From Burkholderia thailandensis E264 (GTDB taxonomy: Bacteria; Pseudomonadota; Gammaproteobacteria; Burkholderiales; Burkholderiaceae), in assembly GCF_000012365.1 (NCBI RefSeq), contig NC_007651.1, positions 124,001-188,000 of the forward strand: a stretch of DNA of 64,000 bases, written 5' to 3'. Positions 18,801 to 26,463 of the stretch are shown one piece after another. Made by a program: the position numbers and the translations under genes. Below the pieces are notes generated by a model. That model was not told where the DNA came from. It saw only the letters and a list, made by a program, of their open reading frames with translations, and did no database searches. Position 1 is the stretch's first letter. Each line of letters starts with the position of its first letter.

Positions 18801-19528
18801 GCGAAATGCTGGACCCGGCGATGTCCACACTTTATCGGTCAGCACCTGGGCTAGTCGAGTTTTCGCGTGCCGCGCGCAAGCGCGTGGCCGATACGGCAGC
18901 CCACCTGCTGAACTATCTGCGGGTGGTCGACCAGTTGATGACTTTAGTGCAGACGGATGTCGTGGCCACGGGAGAACCTGCCCTGCGCAAGCTCGGCGCC
19001 ACGCGGCTCCGAGATTGGTTCGCTGCAATGGAGTCCTGCAGCTCGGAGATCGACCTCGTCAATATGGTGTCCCGGCTGGACTTCAGTGCTGAGGAAATCG
19101 CCGAAGCCAAGGCCGTTCTGGGTGGCGTCCAGACGCTGGCGCGGGTCGAGGCCAAACACTATCTGGTCAACAGTGTGCGCTCGATTGCGGGCGGCAGCAG
19201 CGAGTTTGCGCCACGGGCCAACCAGATTCTGGAAAGCCTCGCTCATGCCGTGCTCCGTTACGAATACGTCGACGGCCTGCAAGTTGCCGTTGTGCAGTTT
19301 GAGCGCGATGCAGGAACCCTGATGGCCGATGTCGCCAATCGGGCTACGCCGCCGAGCCCGCAGCCTCAACCCGCTTCGGAGCCAGGCATGAAGGCTCCTC
19401 AGAAAATTGAGTACACCCGATTGACGAAGACCGACGCCCTCAAGACACTGGCCGACGCGCGGATGCTGCTTGAGGAGCTTGGCGAGATCAGTGTGGATAT
19501 TCAGATCGTGATCCGGGAACAGGAATGA
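15845..19528 (+). CDS. pglY: BREX type 2 PglY: large P-loop ATPase
   Basis: This 1227-residue protein carries a Walker A GSFGSGKSHFM near residue 68 and a Walker B IILFLDEF near 263. A conserved N-terminus (LREIFDLPEQVHQGDFVLRL) precedes them, and long helical regions follow. It corresponds to PglY, the type 2 counterpart of BrxC, an AAA+-like ATPase thought to form the core of the BREX complex. Translation begins at a GTG 32 bases after pglX. The C-terminal 60 residues, after a Pro/Gln/Ser linker, form a final helical element ending just as pglZ begins. Length and motifs indicate a complete gene. Confidence 0.88.
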   Translation: MPKLREIFDLPEQVHQGDFVLRLTDGLSAPAETVRDYIATPQLVKCFDQALGVVKGAIDSRMSKGAYLHGSFGSGKSHFMAILSLVLRGDAAARGKPELAPVVSKHNGWTQGKKFLVVPFHMINAETLESALFSGYAELTARLHPDAPSPGFYQSEGMLNDAQKLRTQMGDEVFFRTLNGAAGAASGGGWGRVTQTWAAARFEAALKVPPGSPERFKLVGALTRAFYGSVSHLSASQREMYTSLDEGLSAMSHHAKDLGYDGIILFLDEFILWLASRAADVAWIAREGQKVAKLVESSNADRPTPIISFMARQRDLRELVGEHMPGAEQLSFADTLQYWEARFDKVNLEDRNLPEIAKKRLLRTRGPAEDALLKGAINKLLGSQPEVLQTLLTRDGDQQMLQDLYPFTPALIQTLIAVSSMLQRERTALKLMQQMLVDKADALEIGDVIPVGDLFDVIADGDEPFTHGIKLFFEQAKQLWRRRLLPILETQHGVAWEDIESGKADFKKAAALQNDARLLKTLVLAALVPEVEALKNLTPTKLAALNHGTIRTPVPGSEGITVLTKLKRWAGQAGEIKIADDSPNPIVSVEVAKVDTDAILANAMVFDTQGNRQAEVRQLITDGLGLADAGSSLLPPEMEISWRGSRRAAEILFGNVREQSFDTLKGREGTWRILVDFPFDHQPEHGPQDDVAKINGFLNEGRVGRSMVWLPSFLSPNTQDQLGRLVVINFVLRGNNLDQYASQLSQTDREQARVLLTNQRDQLRQFIRNCLYTAYGLNSVAQEALDPAQTVDEHYFSLDPSLVLRPPVAANFKDAFEKLAEQALDYEFPAHPHFDAEPRPIAVKRLADLMVLAAQKPAHRVELEASLRDDAKRIAPRLDLAEVGEAALQLRDDWSQHFARQIAQQAGREPTVTDLRRWLDLPDRRGLREDLQDLVILTWLAKSNRSLYRFGQPFKGEIGNVPNECEVREQPLPTVVEWDKATKLAGEMLDPAMSTLYRSAPGLVEFSRAARKRVADTAAHLLNYLRVVDQLMTLVQTDVVATGEPALRKLGATRLRDWFAAMESCSSEIDLVNMVSRLDFSAEEIAEAKAVLGGVQTLARVEAKHYLVNSVRSIAGGSSEFAPRANQILESLAHAVLRYEYVDGLQVAVVQFERDAGTLMADVANRATPPSPQPQPASEPGMKAPQKIEYTRLTKTDALKTLADARMLLEELGEISVDIQIVIREQE

Positions 19529-21741
19529 AGGTCCCTGCACATCAGATCAGTTTTCAGGCGAAGCAGGCGCACGAGGCGGACCCGCTAGCAAGGTTCATCC
19601 TTTTGCGGCTGCCCTTGGATGCCTTCGATGGCACGGCGGTGGATGTAAACGCGGCGAGCTGGCCGGTCTCTACCTGCAGTTCCCCTTTAGCCGTTCGCGA
19701 CGCTATGCGCCGCTATGCCGCTAGCACGACACCAGTTGTTTTGCTGTTTGCAGGGGACGAGAGTGAGTTAGGTTCCGACGTACTGGCACGCTGCACCAAG
19801 CGACGCGCCATCACGCACGACCTCTGGCAAACCGTGCTGGCTCTCTTCAGGGCGGCGCACATTGATCCTCGCTTGGCTCGACATCGCTGGCTGGCTGAAC
19901 TGCTCGTGCGCTACATGCCAGCAGAGGGCTACGCCCCTGTTCGCTCACTCGTTTTGGACCAGGATCGCGCTTGGAAGGAGCTGTTCAAGGTTGTGTTAGG
20001 CTTCGAGTCCTATCCACCGACTGAACTTGACTTGTTGAGGTGGGCTGGCGATGCTCAACGGCGTGAGCAAATCAAAACTTTGGAAGACCCCGCGCGTCAA
20101 GAAACGGTCCAATGCCTTCGGGAAACTCTCGGCGATTTGGTGGACTTCATTTTCGCTGCCATCGATACAGGGAGCGCCGATGAGCTGGTTGCTATTGCAA
20201 TGCTTTGCGAAGCATTGGAAGACAAGGCCATTGGCTCAGAGTCCAACAGGGCCAAAGTCGCAGCCCGGCTGGAAGTCTTGTTCGATGGACTGACGATCTC
20301 GTCGCACACCATTCATCAGCTGGCCGGAGCAGCCGATGCTTGGTTCGATCGAGCCTCTGAAGTCGCCAAACAGCAGCAGGTTGCGCGCTATGAATCGTTG
20401 GTGACGCAGCTCAAGGCCGAGCCACTGGCGGCGCAGGCAAGGTATGGAATTACTGCACTGCGCGAGAAGACTAAGGCGTTTGCTGCCGCGCTGAACGACA
20501 TCAATTTACCGGAGGCTATTTCCCGGTTCGGGCGCTTGATGGCGCATCGAGGCCCGGTCCTGAGCAGTCACTCCGAGCTTAGGTGCAAGATGGCTCTGCG
20601 CTTGGTGAGCTGGCTGAGGAAAACTGTCAGTACTTTTCCATCGTCGTTGAACGCGCTGTCTGAACGGTATCGGAACGAGATCGGCTGGGTTGACTGGGCG
20701 CAAACCGTGCTGCTGGAAGGTGACGACTCTCCAGACTTGGCGAACGCCTATGGCCTGCTTCGAGAGAAAACTCGGATTCAGAGAGACTTGTTCGACCAGC
20801 GTTTCGCTGAGTCGCTGGCGGCTGATAAGCCTGATGGCACCACCTTGATTGCGATCGAGGATGCGCTCGATAAATGCGTCGCACCGGTTGTGGTGGCCGG
20901 GCGTTGCTTGCTCATCGTTGTGGACGGAATGAGTGTCCCCGTATTTCTGGAACTGCACCACAGTTTAAAGGAGCACGGTTGGGTCCAGTTCGAACGCTCA
21001 GAAGGGGCCTGTTCGACTTTGCTGACCATGTTGCCGTCGACAACAGAAGCATCCAGGACGTCGCTGCTTTGTGGCATCGCTTGCGCAGGATCGGCATCAA
21101 CGGAACGCGCGGCGTTCAGCGCCTATCCGGCTCTTGTTGCCCCGTCTGTCGCAGGCAAGCCGCCAGCGATATTTCACAAGAGAGATCTGCTCGACGCTTC
21201 TGGCGTCGCCCTTTCAGACGATCTCAGAACTGCTCTGAGCGACACCCGGCAACGAGTCGTTGCCGTTGTGATCAACGCAGTGGACGATCATTTGATGAAG
21301 TCTGACCAGCTGCGGTTGCGCTGGGACATTGCGCAGTTCAAGGGTTTAGATGCACTGCTGGCAGAAGCGCGTTCCTCCGAACGTGCTGTAGTTTTCACAA
21401 GTGATCACGGCCACGTGCTCGACCAAGATACGGTCATGCTGGGGGCAAGCCCTAATGCCCGATGGCGCGAGCCGAGCTTGGAGTCCTACCCGGGGGAGAT
21501 TGCTTTAACGGGTAATCGAGTCAAAGCCGCCAGCGGCATGGACGAAGTCGTCCTTGCATGGAACAGCAAGTTGCGATACGCGACCAAACGGAACGGCTAC
21601 CACGGTGGCTGCGCGCCGGCTGAAGCGCTAGTTCCGATTGCTACCTACCGCTATGGAGCCAAAGCATTTGATGGTTGGAGCATTCGCGACGAAGTGGCTC
21701 CCGACTGGTGGCAGGTTGATCGAGGCGGATTTAGGGAATGA
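19525..21741 (+). CDS. pglZ: BREX type 2 PglZ: alkaline-phosphatase-superfamily protein
   Basis: This 738-residue protein has an N-terminal helical region and a C-terminal PglZ domain of the alkaline phosphatase fold. The metal-site motifs are visible as LLIVVDGMSVPVF near residue 466, then LPSTTEASRTSLLCG and VVFTSDHGHVLDQDT near 626, with a final HGGCAPAEALVPI. PglZ is the universal BREX component; its purified homologues show phosphodiesterase or nuclease activity. The ATG overlaps the pglY stop (ATGA), so the last two genes are coupled. It is the last gene of the operon; the 292 bases that follow contain no recognisable brxD, brxHI or terminator. Confidence 0.9.
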   Translation: MKVPAHQISFQAKQAHEADPLARFILLRLPLDAFDGTAVDVNAASWPVSTCSSPLAVRDAMRRYAASTTPVVLLFAGDESELGSDVLARCTKRRAITHDLWQTVLALFRAAHIDPRLARHRWLAELLVRYMPAEGYAPVRSLVLDQDRAWKELFKVVLGFESYPPTELDLLRWAGDAQRREQIKTLEDPARQETVQCLRETLGDLVDFIFAAIDTGSADELVAIAMLCEALEDKAIGSESNRAKVAARLEVLFDGLTISSHTIHQLAGAADAWFDRASEVAKQQQVARYESLVTQLKAEPLAAQARYGITALREKTKAFAAALNDINLPEAISRFGRLMAHRGPVLSSHSELRCKMALRLVSWLRKTVSTFPSSLNALSERYRNEIGWVDWAQTVLLEGDDSPDLANAYGLLREKTRIQRDLFDQRFAESLAADKPDGTTLIAIEDALDKCVAPVVVAGRCLLIVVDGMSVPVFLELHHSLKEHGWVQFERSEGACSTLLTMLPSTTEASRTSLLCGIACAGSASTERAAFSAYPALVAPSVAGKPPAIFHKRDLLDASGVALSDDLRTALSDTRQRVVAVVINAVDDHLMKSDQLRLRWDIAQFKGLDALLAEARSSERAVVFTSDHGHVLDQDTVMLGASPNARWREPSLESYPGEIALTGNRVKAASGMDEVVLAWNSKLRYATKRNGYHGGCAPAEALVPIATYRYGAKAFDGWSIRDEVAPDWWQVDRGGFRE

Positions 21742-22033
21742 GGACGGCAAGCATGGCACGGTAGCGCAAACGGGAGGTGCGGGGGGACACGGTCGCCGCC
21801 ATGTTCCAAGCGACCTTAAACATTTTGTTGTGCAAGGACTCGGCGTAGTCGCTGGCAAACGACTAATTGTACAGGGTACTCATGCCAGGATTACCCATTG
21901 CACACTGATGCGAGGGCTGAGCGGGCGCAGCACCAACTCACCAGTCAATGCACAGACGATAGGCTCGGAGCCGACGACACGCATATGACGGCGGGACCCC
22001 GCGGCCCCGTTCCTGTGTCGCTCTAAACGTTCG

Positions 22034-23248
22034 TTAGCGCGGCGAGCCACCGTCGTATCCGAACCCGTTCGACGACACGGGCTCCGGCAGTCCCATGGCC
22101 TTCCGAAGCCGCAACAGGTTGGCAGCGACCGCCGCTTTGCTGCTATCGACCGTCGGCGTTTTGTGCAACTCGCGCCACTGCTCGGTCATCTGGTCGGGCG
22201 GTACATCAAAGCGCTTCAGCCAGGCTTCGGTCGCGATGGTCGTGTTGAGCATCGGCGCAGTGCTGTCGAGCGTACCGCTCTGCAAGATGTCCATCTTCTC
22301 GGCGATGATGGGACGTAGCGCCGCGTCGAGCAGCACGTACGCCGGCGGGGGCAGAGGAGGCTTTCCTGGCCCGGCGGACACACTGGCTTGCGGTGCAACG
22401 CCCGCTTGCACGATCAAGCCACCGTCGCGCAACGCCTGGCGCACGTACCAGTCCGGCGGCAGTGTGAGCGAGTCGGCTCCGCCGGCGGCGCGCACGAGGT
22501 TCGCGTCCAGCGCGACGATCCAGTCCACCGTCTTGATCGCCCCTTCCAGCATAACGGTGCTGTAACCCATGGGGTCGCCGACGTCGATGCCCGGCCCGTA
22601 GCGACGGGCGTAAAAGTACTCGCTCGCCTCGTTCGCGTTAAGCTCCATTGGCGGAAGATTCACGCCGTAGCCGGCGTGCCCATGAACGATGGGCAGTGCT
22701 TCGCACATCGCTACGAACAATGCCTGAAATTTGCCCGGCCGTTGTTCCAGGAACGCTCGAGGAACGGTGAAAACGAGGGTATCGAGCCCGCGGTTATGCG
22801 TCGCTTTCCATTCGCCTAGCGCAAACACGGAAAACTCGTAAAACCCGGTTGCGAGTTTGTGGTCGGCGCTGGTCATCGTCGCTACAAGCGATGCATCCCC
22901 TGGCGTTGATGTCGCTAGACGCTCGAACGCCGGGGCCTTCTCGTATGCCATCGGCTGCTTGCCCTCCGTGTAAAACCATCGGAGGGGACCTTCTTTCGAG
23001 GGCTTTTGACCCGCCGCGACTTCAAGGGCATGGTGATACTCGTCCACCATCGCGGCGTACTGCTCAAAGCATTGCACCAACGCTTTCCGGACCGTCGGTG
23101 TGTACCCGTTCCGGAAATACAGGACCCCGCGCACGACGAGCGCGGCGCCTGTGATGCCCTTTCTGTACGCAGGCTCAAACAGCCCGAAAGGGAGTGTGTC
23201 CGCGCGGCGAGGATCTTTCGCCCATGCTGCGATTTCTTCATCCGTCAT
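22034..23248 (-). CDS. DUF3396 type VI immunity family protein
   Basis: This 404-residue protein matches the DUF3396 pattern: LVVRGVLYFRNGYTPTVRKA near residue 38, a central LVFTVPRAFLEQRPGKFQAL, and PIVHGHAGYGVNLP near 190, followed by FYARRYGPGIDVGDPMGYST. DUF3396 proteins are immunity proteins for T6SS nuclease effectors of the TseT/VRR-NUC type. There is no signal peptide, as expected for cytoplasmic neutralisation of a nuclease. It lies 10 bases downstream of the VRR-NUC gene in the same operon, the standard effector-then-immunity order. Its tail converges on the BREX operon. Confidence 0.75.
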   Translation of the reverse strand: MTDEEIAAWAKDPRRADTLPFGLFEPAYRKGITGAALVVRGVLYFRNGYTPTVRKALVQCFEQYAAMVDEYHHALEVAAGQKPSKEGPLRWFYTEGKQPMAYEKAPAFERLATSTPGDASLVATMTSADHKLATGFYEFSVFALGEWKATHNRGLDTLVFTVPRAFLEQRPGKFQALFVAMCEALPIVHGHAGYGVNLPPMELNANEASEYFYARRYGPGIDVGDPMGYSTVMLEGAIKTVDWIVALDANLVRAAGGADSLTLPPDWYVRQALRDGGLIVQAGVAPQASVSAGPGKPPLPPPAYVLLDAALRPIIAEKMDILQSGTLDSTAPMLNTTIATEAWLKRFDVPPDQMTEQWRELHKTPTVDSSKAAVAANLLRLRKAMGLPEPVSSNGFGYDGGSPR

Positions 23249-23258
23249 GACAACGTGC

Positions 23259-24008
23259 TCACGGGAAAACGGGAAGGGGAGGCATCGGCGGAAGCGGCGG
23301 CGGACCGCCGCCCATCAACGGACTGCTGCCACCGCCAAAAAGACCTTCGAGATCGGATTGTTTCGAGGCTTTCGACTGCGAGGATTTCGAGGTCTCAGTG
23401 TCCTCCTTTTCCTCCCCGCACTTACATTCCGCCGGACCAATCCGCTCAAACTTGTTCGGCCCGCCTGCGATCCGAATGTAGTCCGCCCGCTGCTCACGAC
23501 TAAAATCGTCGGGTGGAAACTTCATTTCCGCGCACATTTTAATGTTCGACTGCACGGGTGGCTGATCGGGGTCGTTGACGACGATAACGTCTGGCCGACG
23601 AATCAAGCCTTGCCCAGCCAACTTCTTGTACTCGGCGTAGCCGCCGGGCCAATACTTGTTGAGCCAGTTGGGAATGAAGGGATGCGGCTGGAGCGGGTCT
23701 TGGGAACTCATGATCGGCGTTGGCACGTCGGGACGCATGTCGTAGGCGACTTCTGGACGGTATACCGTTCGCTGGCCGGTGGTGACCTGCGAAACCATGT
23801 CTTGGTAGTTCAGCCGTTGCATGACGCATCGCTGGCGCTGAATCTTGCCATCGACCGAGGCCACGCCGATCCGTTTGCAGTTGCAAACGGTATCGCACAA
23901 GATTGCCCGGTCTTTTGGCGACAACCCGCTCTGCAGACCGACTTGCGTGGTCCGACCTTCACCGGAGGCGGTCCCACCCGTCGAGTAGCCGGAGCCGTAA
24001 CCACTCAT
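23259..24008 (-). CDS. VRR-NUC-domain nuclease, predicted T6SS effector
   Basis: This 249-residue protein has a Gly/Ser-rich N-terminus and a Cys-bearing motif CDTVCNCKR. The nuclease core around residues 140-190 has RRPDVIVVNDPDQPPVQ, then MCAEMKFPPDD and REQRADYIRIAG. The PDV aspartate and the E-x-K of AEMKFP are the PD-(D/E)XK catalytic residues of VRR-NUC domains. The C-terminus is Ser/Lys-rich and ends in a proline/glycine tail. Directly after a PAAR gene (ATGA overlap) and before a DUF3396 immunity gene, it is best read as an antibacterial DNase effector carried on the PAAR tip. The ATG at 24008 is preferred; longer upstream readings are composition artefacts overlapping the PAAR gene. 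Confidence 0.75.
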   Translation of the reverse strand: MSGYGSGYSTGGTASGEGRTTQVGLQSGLSPKDRAILCDTVCNCKRIGVASVDGKIQRQRCVMQRLNYQDMVSQVTTGQRTVYRPEVAYDMRPDVPTPIMSSQDPLQPHPFIPNWLNKYWPGGYAEYKKLAGQGLIRRPDVIVVNDPDQPPVQSNIKMCAEMKFPPDDFSREQRADYIRIAGGPNKFERIGPAECKCGEEKEDTETSKSSQSKASKQSDLEGLFGGGSSPLMGGGPPPLPPMPPLPVFP

Positions 24009-24532
24009 TCTGCGCTCTCGCGTCCCGGGTGGCTGAACATCAGCGACGAACCCTCGTCTCCCTCGAGCCATTCGGTGAACCCGTTTGCGTCCGTCTTCCC
24101 CTGTACGGTCCGTCCGTCCGACGATTTGATGGTGTACGGGTGGCCGGCGACCGGCTGGCGGGTGACGTCGTCGAGCACCTGGAATCTGCCGCGGTGGGGC
24201 GTTTGCGCGTTGGTATCCGACACAACGCTCTTTCCACGGCCGACAGCGCCACCCGGACCGGACGTCGGCTCGGCGGTCGTGTTGTTCTGTGATGCGATGA
24301 GCGTGGCGCCGCAAGCGGTCGTGTCCCCTTCGGACGCGACGGGGCGACCGTCGAACGTCACGCCGAGATTTTTGACTCCGACGATCGGGTAAATCCCGCC
24401 GCACTTAGGGCATGACACCTTGTCGCCCAGGAGCGCGAGGGGGATGCCGTCCGACTTGTTCTCTGGCGAACAGGCCAGCACGCGACCGCCGTGGGAAGTC
24501 GTATCGCCTTCGCGGATGAATGCAAAACCCAT
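24005..24532 (-). CDS. PAAR-domain protein, T6SS spike tip and effector carrier
   Basis: This 175-residue protein has an N-terminal PAAR-like domain (about residues 1-85): FIREGDTTSHGGRVLACSPE, then GDKVSCPKCGGIYPIVG and VASEGDTTACGATLIAS, with the paired GD-T motifs and His/Cys metal ligands. After a Gly linker comes a C-terminal beta-sandwich extension (RFQVLDDVTRQPVAGHPYTI, then DGRTVQGKTDANGFTEWL) of the transthyretin-like type often fused to PAAR. PAAR proteins cap the VgrG spike and load effectors. No vgrG or other T6SS gene is present here, so the module is an orphan cargo cassette relying on a T6SS elsewhere. It is first in a three-gene operon with the nuclease and its immunity gene. 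Confidence 0.85.
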   Translation of the reverse strand: MGFAFIREGDTTSHGGRVLACSPENKSDGIPLALLGDKVSCPKCGGIYPIVGVKNLGVTFDGRPVASEGDTTACGATLIASQNNTTAEPTSGPGGAVGRGKSVVSDTNAQTPHRGRFQVLDDVTRQPVAGHPYTIKSSDGRTVQGKTDANGFTEWLEGDEGSSLMFSHPGRESAE

Positions 24533-24882
24533 AAATCTGTGCCCTCTCTTTTTTGTCGGAGGAATTTAGCACAGGGGGTTTTCCCGGGACTACTCTGTCG
24601 AGGTTGACAGAGCTTTCGCATATCACACCCGCTAGCAGCGCTTTGGCTTAGCGGATTCGCGGTGGATCTGTGCGTCCGTTGGCGGCGCGTGCGACGCGAA
24701 CGCCGAAGGTCTGCGAATTCGGCACTCATGGACCCCAGGTATGCGTATCGCAGCGACGGTGAGGCTGGTCGATATGTATCGGCGTGGATTGATGTAGACC
24801 CAAAATGCCTACATGGTGCCTACACGAAACCCAGAAAGCAAAAAGCCCAGCCGTGTAGGCTGGGCTAAGTGCTTGAATTTAT
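24533..24882. other. Intergenic region between the PAAR module and tRNA-Lys
   Basis: This 350-base stretch holds no convincing gene. It contains a perfect 7-base inverted repeat, CTCTGTC (24593-24599) and GACAGAG (24606-24612), about 60-80 bases upstream of the PAAR gene, which could be an operator or leader hairpin. It also has a short direct repeat of TGCCTACA(T/C) near 24805-24823 and the tRNA-Lys terminator (24840-24866). If the accessory region was integrated at tRNA-Lys, the junction lies here. Confidence 0.4.
24840..24866 (-). terminator. Intrinsic terminator of tRNA-Lys
   Basis: AGCCCAGCC (24844-24852) and GGCTGGGCT (24858-24866) form a perfect 9-bp stem with a 5-base loop. On the minus strand the stem is followed by a run of T, then GCTTTTT, at the canonical distance after the tRNA-Lys 3' end. 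Confidence 0.85.
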
Positions 24883-24958
24883 TGGTGGGGCGTGAGTGAC
24901 TCGAACACTCGACCTACGGATTAAGAGTCCGCTGCTCTACCAACTGAGCTAACGCCCC
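24883..24958 (-). tRNA. tRNA-Lys (anticodon CTT)
   Basis: The 76-base gene folds as a standard cloverleaf on the minus strand: acceptor GGGGCGT pairing with ACGCCCC, D arm GCTCAGTTGGTAGAGC, and anticodon stem GCGGA/TCCGT with loop CTCTTAA, which gives anticodon CTT. The T arm is GAGTG-TTCGAGT-CACTC, and CCA is encoded. It lies at the boundary between accessory and core sequence and has its own promoter and terminator. Confidence 0.97.
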
Positions 24959-24971
24959 CAACAGAAGCAAA

Positions 24972-25000
24972 ATTATGCACGGGCTTTTCAGCCTTGTCTA
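24972..25000 (-). promoter_or_regulatory. Sigma70 promoter of tRNA-Lys
   Basis: On the minus strand TAGACA (25000-24995) and CATAAT (24977-24972) are separated by exactly 17 bases. Transcription would start about seven bases before the mature tRNA 5' end at 24958. Confidence 0.7.
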
Positions 25001-25150
25001 GCCTTTTTTGCATTTTTTCCGAAGCGCTTCCGCTCGCCCCGCATTGCTGTTCCGAACGCGCACGATCCGTCGCATCGTACGCGCTCCCGGTATGATGTCG
25101 CCCAAACCCTGTCGCGCGGCGGGCGCGCGGCTCTTTCTGGGCGTACGACA

Positions 25151-25555
25151 ATGGACGAAAACACTGTCCGTGATTTGCTGGATCGGCTCCTTGCTCCGTG
25201 GGTCCGTTCTCTTTCCCTCACTCCCGTATCCGTTTCCGAGGAGAGCGTCACCCTCCGGTTGCCGTTTTCCGGCGAGCTTCGCCATTCGGGCGGCGTGATC
25301 TGCGGGCAGGTGTTCATGGCGGCCGCCGACACGGCGATGGTCGTCGCGATCTCCGCTGCGCTCGGCGAATTCCGGCCAATGACGACCGTCGCTCTCAATA
25401 CCCACTTCATGCGCCCGGTCCGCAAGGGCGACGTGCTCGTCACCGCTCGCGTGCTGCGGATGGGCCGCAATCTCGTGTTCGGCGAAATCGAGCTGTTCGA
25501 CGAGGACGGCAAGATGGCCGTTCACGCGACGTCGACGTACGCGCTCGTCTCCTGA
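25151..25555 (+). CDS. PaaI-family hotdog thioesterase
   Basis: This 134-residue single-domain protein has the hotdog signature: LRHSGGVICGQVFMAAADTA (the catalytic-helix region), then PMTTVALNTHFMRPVRKGDV and HATSTYALVS at the end of the sheet. Its length is normal for PaaI/YbgC-like acyl-CoA thioesterases, which hydrolyse acyl- or aroyl-CoA in the cytoplasm; the substrate cannot be read from sequence. It is the first gene right of tRNA-Lys, divergent from it, and 38 bases upstream of the patatin-like gene, so the two are probably an operon concerned with acyl-chain turnover. Confidence 0.85.
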   Translation: MDENTVRDLLDRLLAPWVRSLSLTPVSVSEESVTLRLPFSGELRHSGGVICGQVFMAAADTAMVVAISAALGEFRPMTTVALNTHFMRPVRKGDVLVTARVLRMGRNLVFGEIELFDEDGKMAVHATSTYALVS

Positions 25556-25593
25556 GCGCGGGCAGCGGCAGGCTGGAACGAGGAGCGCATCCG

Positions 25594-26463
25594 ATGTTCG
25601 ACCAGGTGGTATTCGCGGGCGGCGGCAACCGCTGCTGGTGGCAGGCGGGATTCTGGGACGTCGTGCGGCCGGCGCTCGACCTGCGGCCACGCGTGATCGC
25701 CGGCATCTCGGCGGGGGCGGCGACCGCCTGCATGCTGTACACGCGCGACTCGCGCTGGGTGATGCGCTATTACGAAGAGGCGCTCAGGCACAACCGCAGG
25801 AACGTTCATTGGGGCAATCTGCTGCGCGCCGAGCCGGTCTTCCCGCATTACCGGATCTACCGGCAGGCACTCCTCGACATCTATGGCGAGCCGTTCGCGA
25901 AGCTCACCGGCGCGCCGGACATCCGCATCGGCGTGTCGCACGTGCCGCGCTGGCTCGGCGCGCGCAGCGCGGTCGCGGCGGGGCTCGTCGCGTACAACAT
26001 CGAGAAGTACGTCCGCAAGACGCTGCATCCGACGCTCGGCCGCTCGCTCGGCTTTCGTCCGGAGTTCGTCCGCGCGCAGGATTGCGCGCGCGTCGACGAG
26101 CTCGCGGATCTCGTGCTCCAGTCGTCGTGCACGCCGCCGTTTACGCCCGTCCTGCGTCGCAACGGCCGGCCGGTGCTCGATGGCGGGATGGTCGACAACG
26201 TGCCGGTCGGCGCGCTCGACGCGTCGCCCGGGCTCGTGCTCGTGATGGTGACGCGGCGCTACCCGCGTCCGCAGACGTTCGTCGTCGACCACGGCGGTCA
26301 GCGGCGGCTCTACGTGCAGCCTTCGAGCAAGGTGCCGATTTCGAGCTGGGATTACACGAGCCCGCATCAGATGCGGCACGCGTACGATCTCGGCCGGCGC
26401 GACGGCGAGCGCTTTCTGAGCGCCGCGCCGCAGTGTCTGGACGACGGCGGCGCGGCGCGTTGA
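25594..26463 (+). CDS. Patatin-like phospholipase
   Basis: This 289-residue protein has an oxyanion-hole motif FAGGGNRCWW at the N-terminus, a nucleophile elbow GISAGAA (GxSxG) and a catalytic-dyad aspartate in LDGGMVDNVP. These are the three defining elements of patatin lipases. There is no signal peptide, so it is likely cytoplasmic or delivered by a nonclassical route. ATG 25594 is preceded by AGGAG. A short run of basic residues and TSPHQMRHAYDLGRRDGERF closes the protein. It lies just downstream of the thioesterase gene; both act on acyl esters, consistent with a shared lipid role, though this is inference. Confidence 0.88.
   Translation: MFDQVVFAGGGNRCWWQAGFWDVVRPALDLRPRVIAGISAGAATACMLYTRDSRWVMRYYEEALRHNRRNVHWGNLLRAEPVFPHYRIYRQALLDIYGEPFAKLTGAPDIRIGVSHVPRWLGARSAVAAGLVAYNIEKYVRKTLHPTLGRSLGFRPEFVRAQDCARVDELADLVLQSSCTPPFTPVLRRNGRPVLDGGMVDNVPVGALDASPGLVLVMVTRRYPRPQTFVVDHGGQRRLYVQPSSKVPISSWDYTSPHQMRHAYDLGRRDGERFLSAAPQCLDDGGAAR

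Larger units (their letters stand above)
1..24882. mobile_element. Genomic-island-like accessory region next to tRNA-Lys (left end outside window)
   Basis: Everything left of the tRNA-Lys gene differs from the right side. The base composition is less GC-rich, and gene content is accessory: a DUF932 protein, YqaJ nuclease, Gp3-like protein, XRE regulator, BREX/Pgl defence operon and an orphan T6SS effector module. tRNA 3' ends are common integration sites, and this block stops at the 3' end of tRNA-Lys(CTT). I found no integrase gene and no second copy of the tRNA 3' end within the window, so the right boundary is inferred and the left boundary is not visible. The tRNA keeps its own terminator 17 bases downstream, so insertion precisely at the tRNA end is not proven. 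Confidence 0.5.

Noticed and set aside
21742..22033. Possible remnant of brxD or brxHI after pglZ
   Set aside because: No ATPase or helicase motif in any frame I read; the only frame there is a continuation shadow of pglZ.
24662..24868. Short + strand frame next to tRNA-Lys that might be an integrase remnant
   Set aside because: It reads through the tRNA terminator, has no integrase catalytic motif, and is too short to support.
24883..24958. Direct copy of the tRNA-Lys 3' end as a second attachment site
   Set aside because: I could not find a matching copy by eye anywhere in 1-24880; it may lie outside the window.
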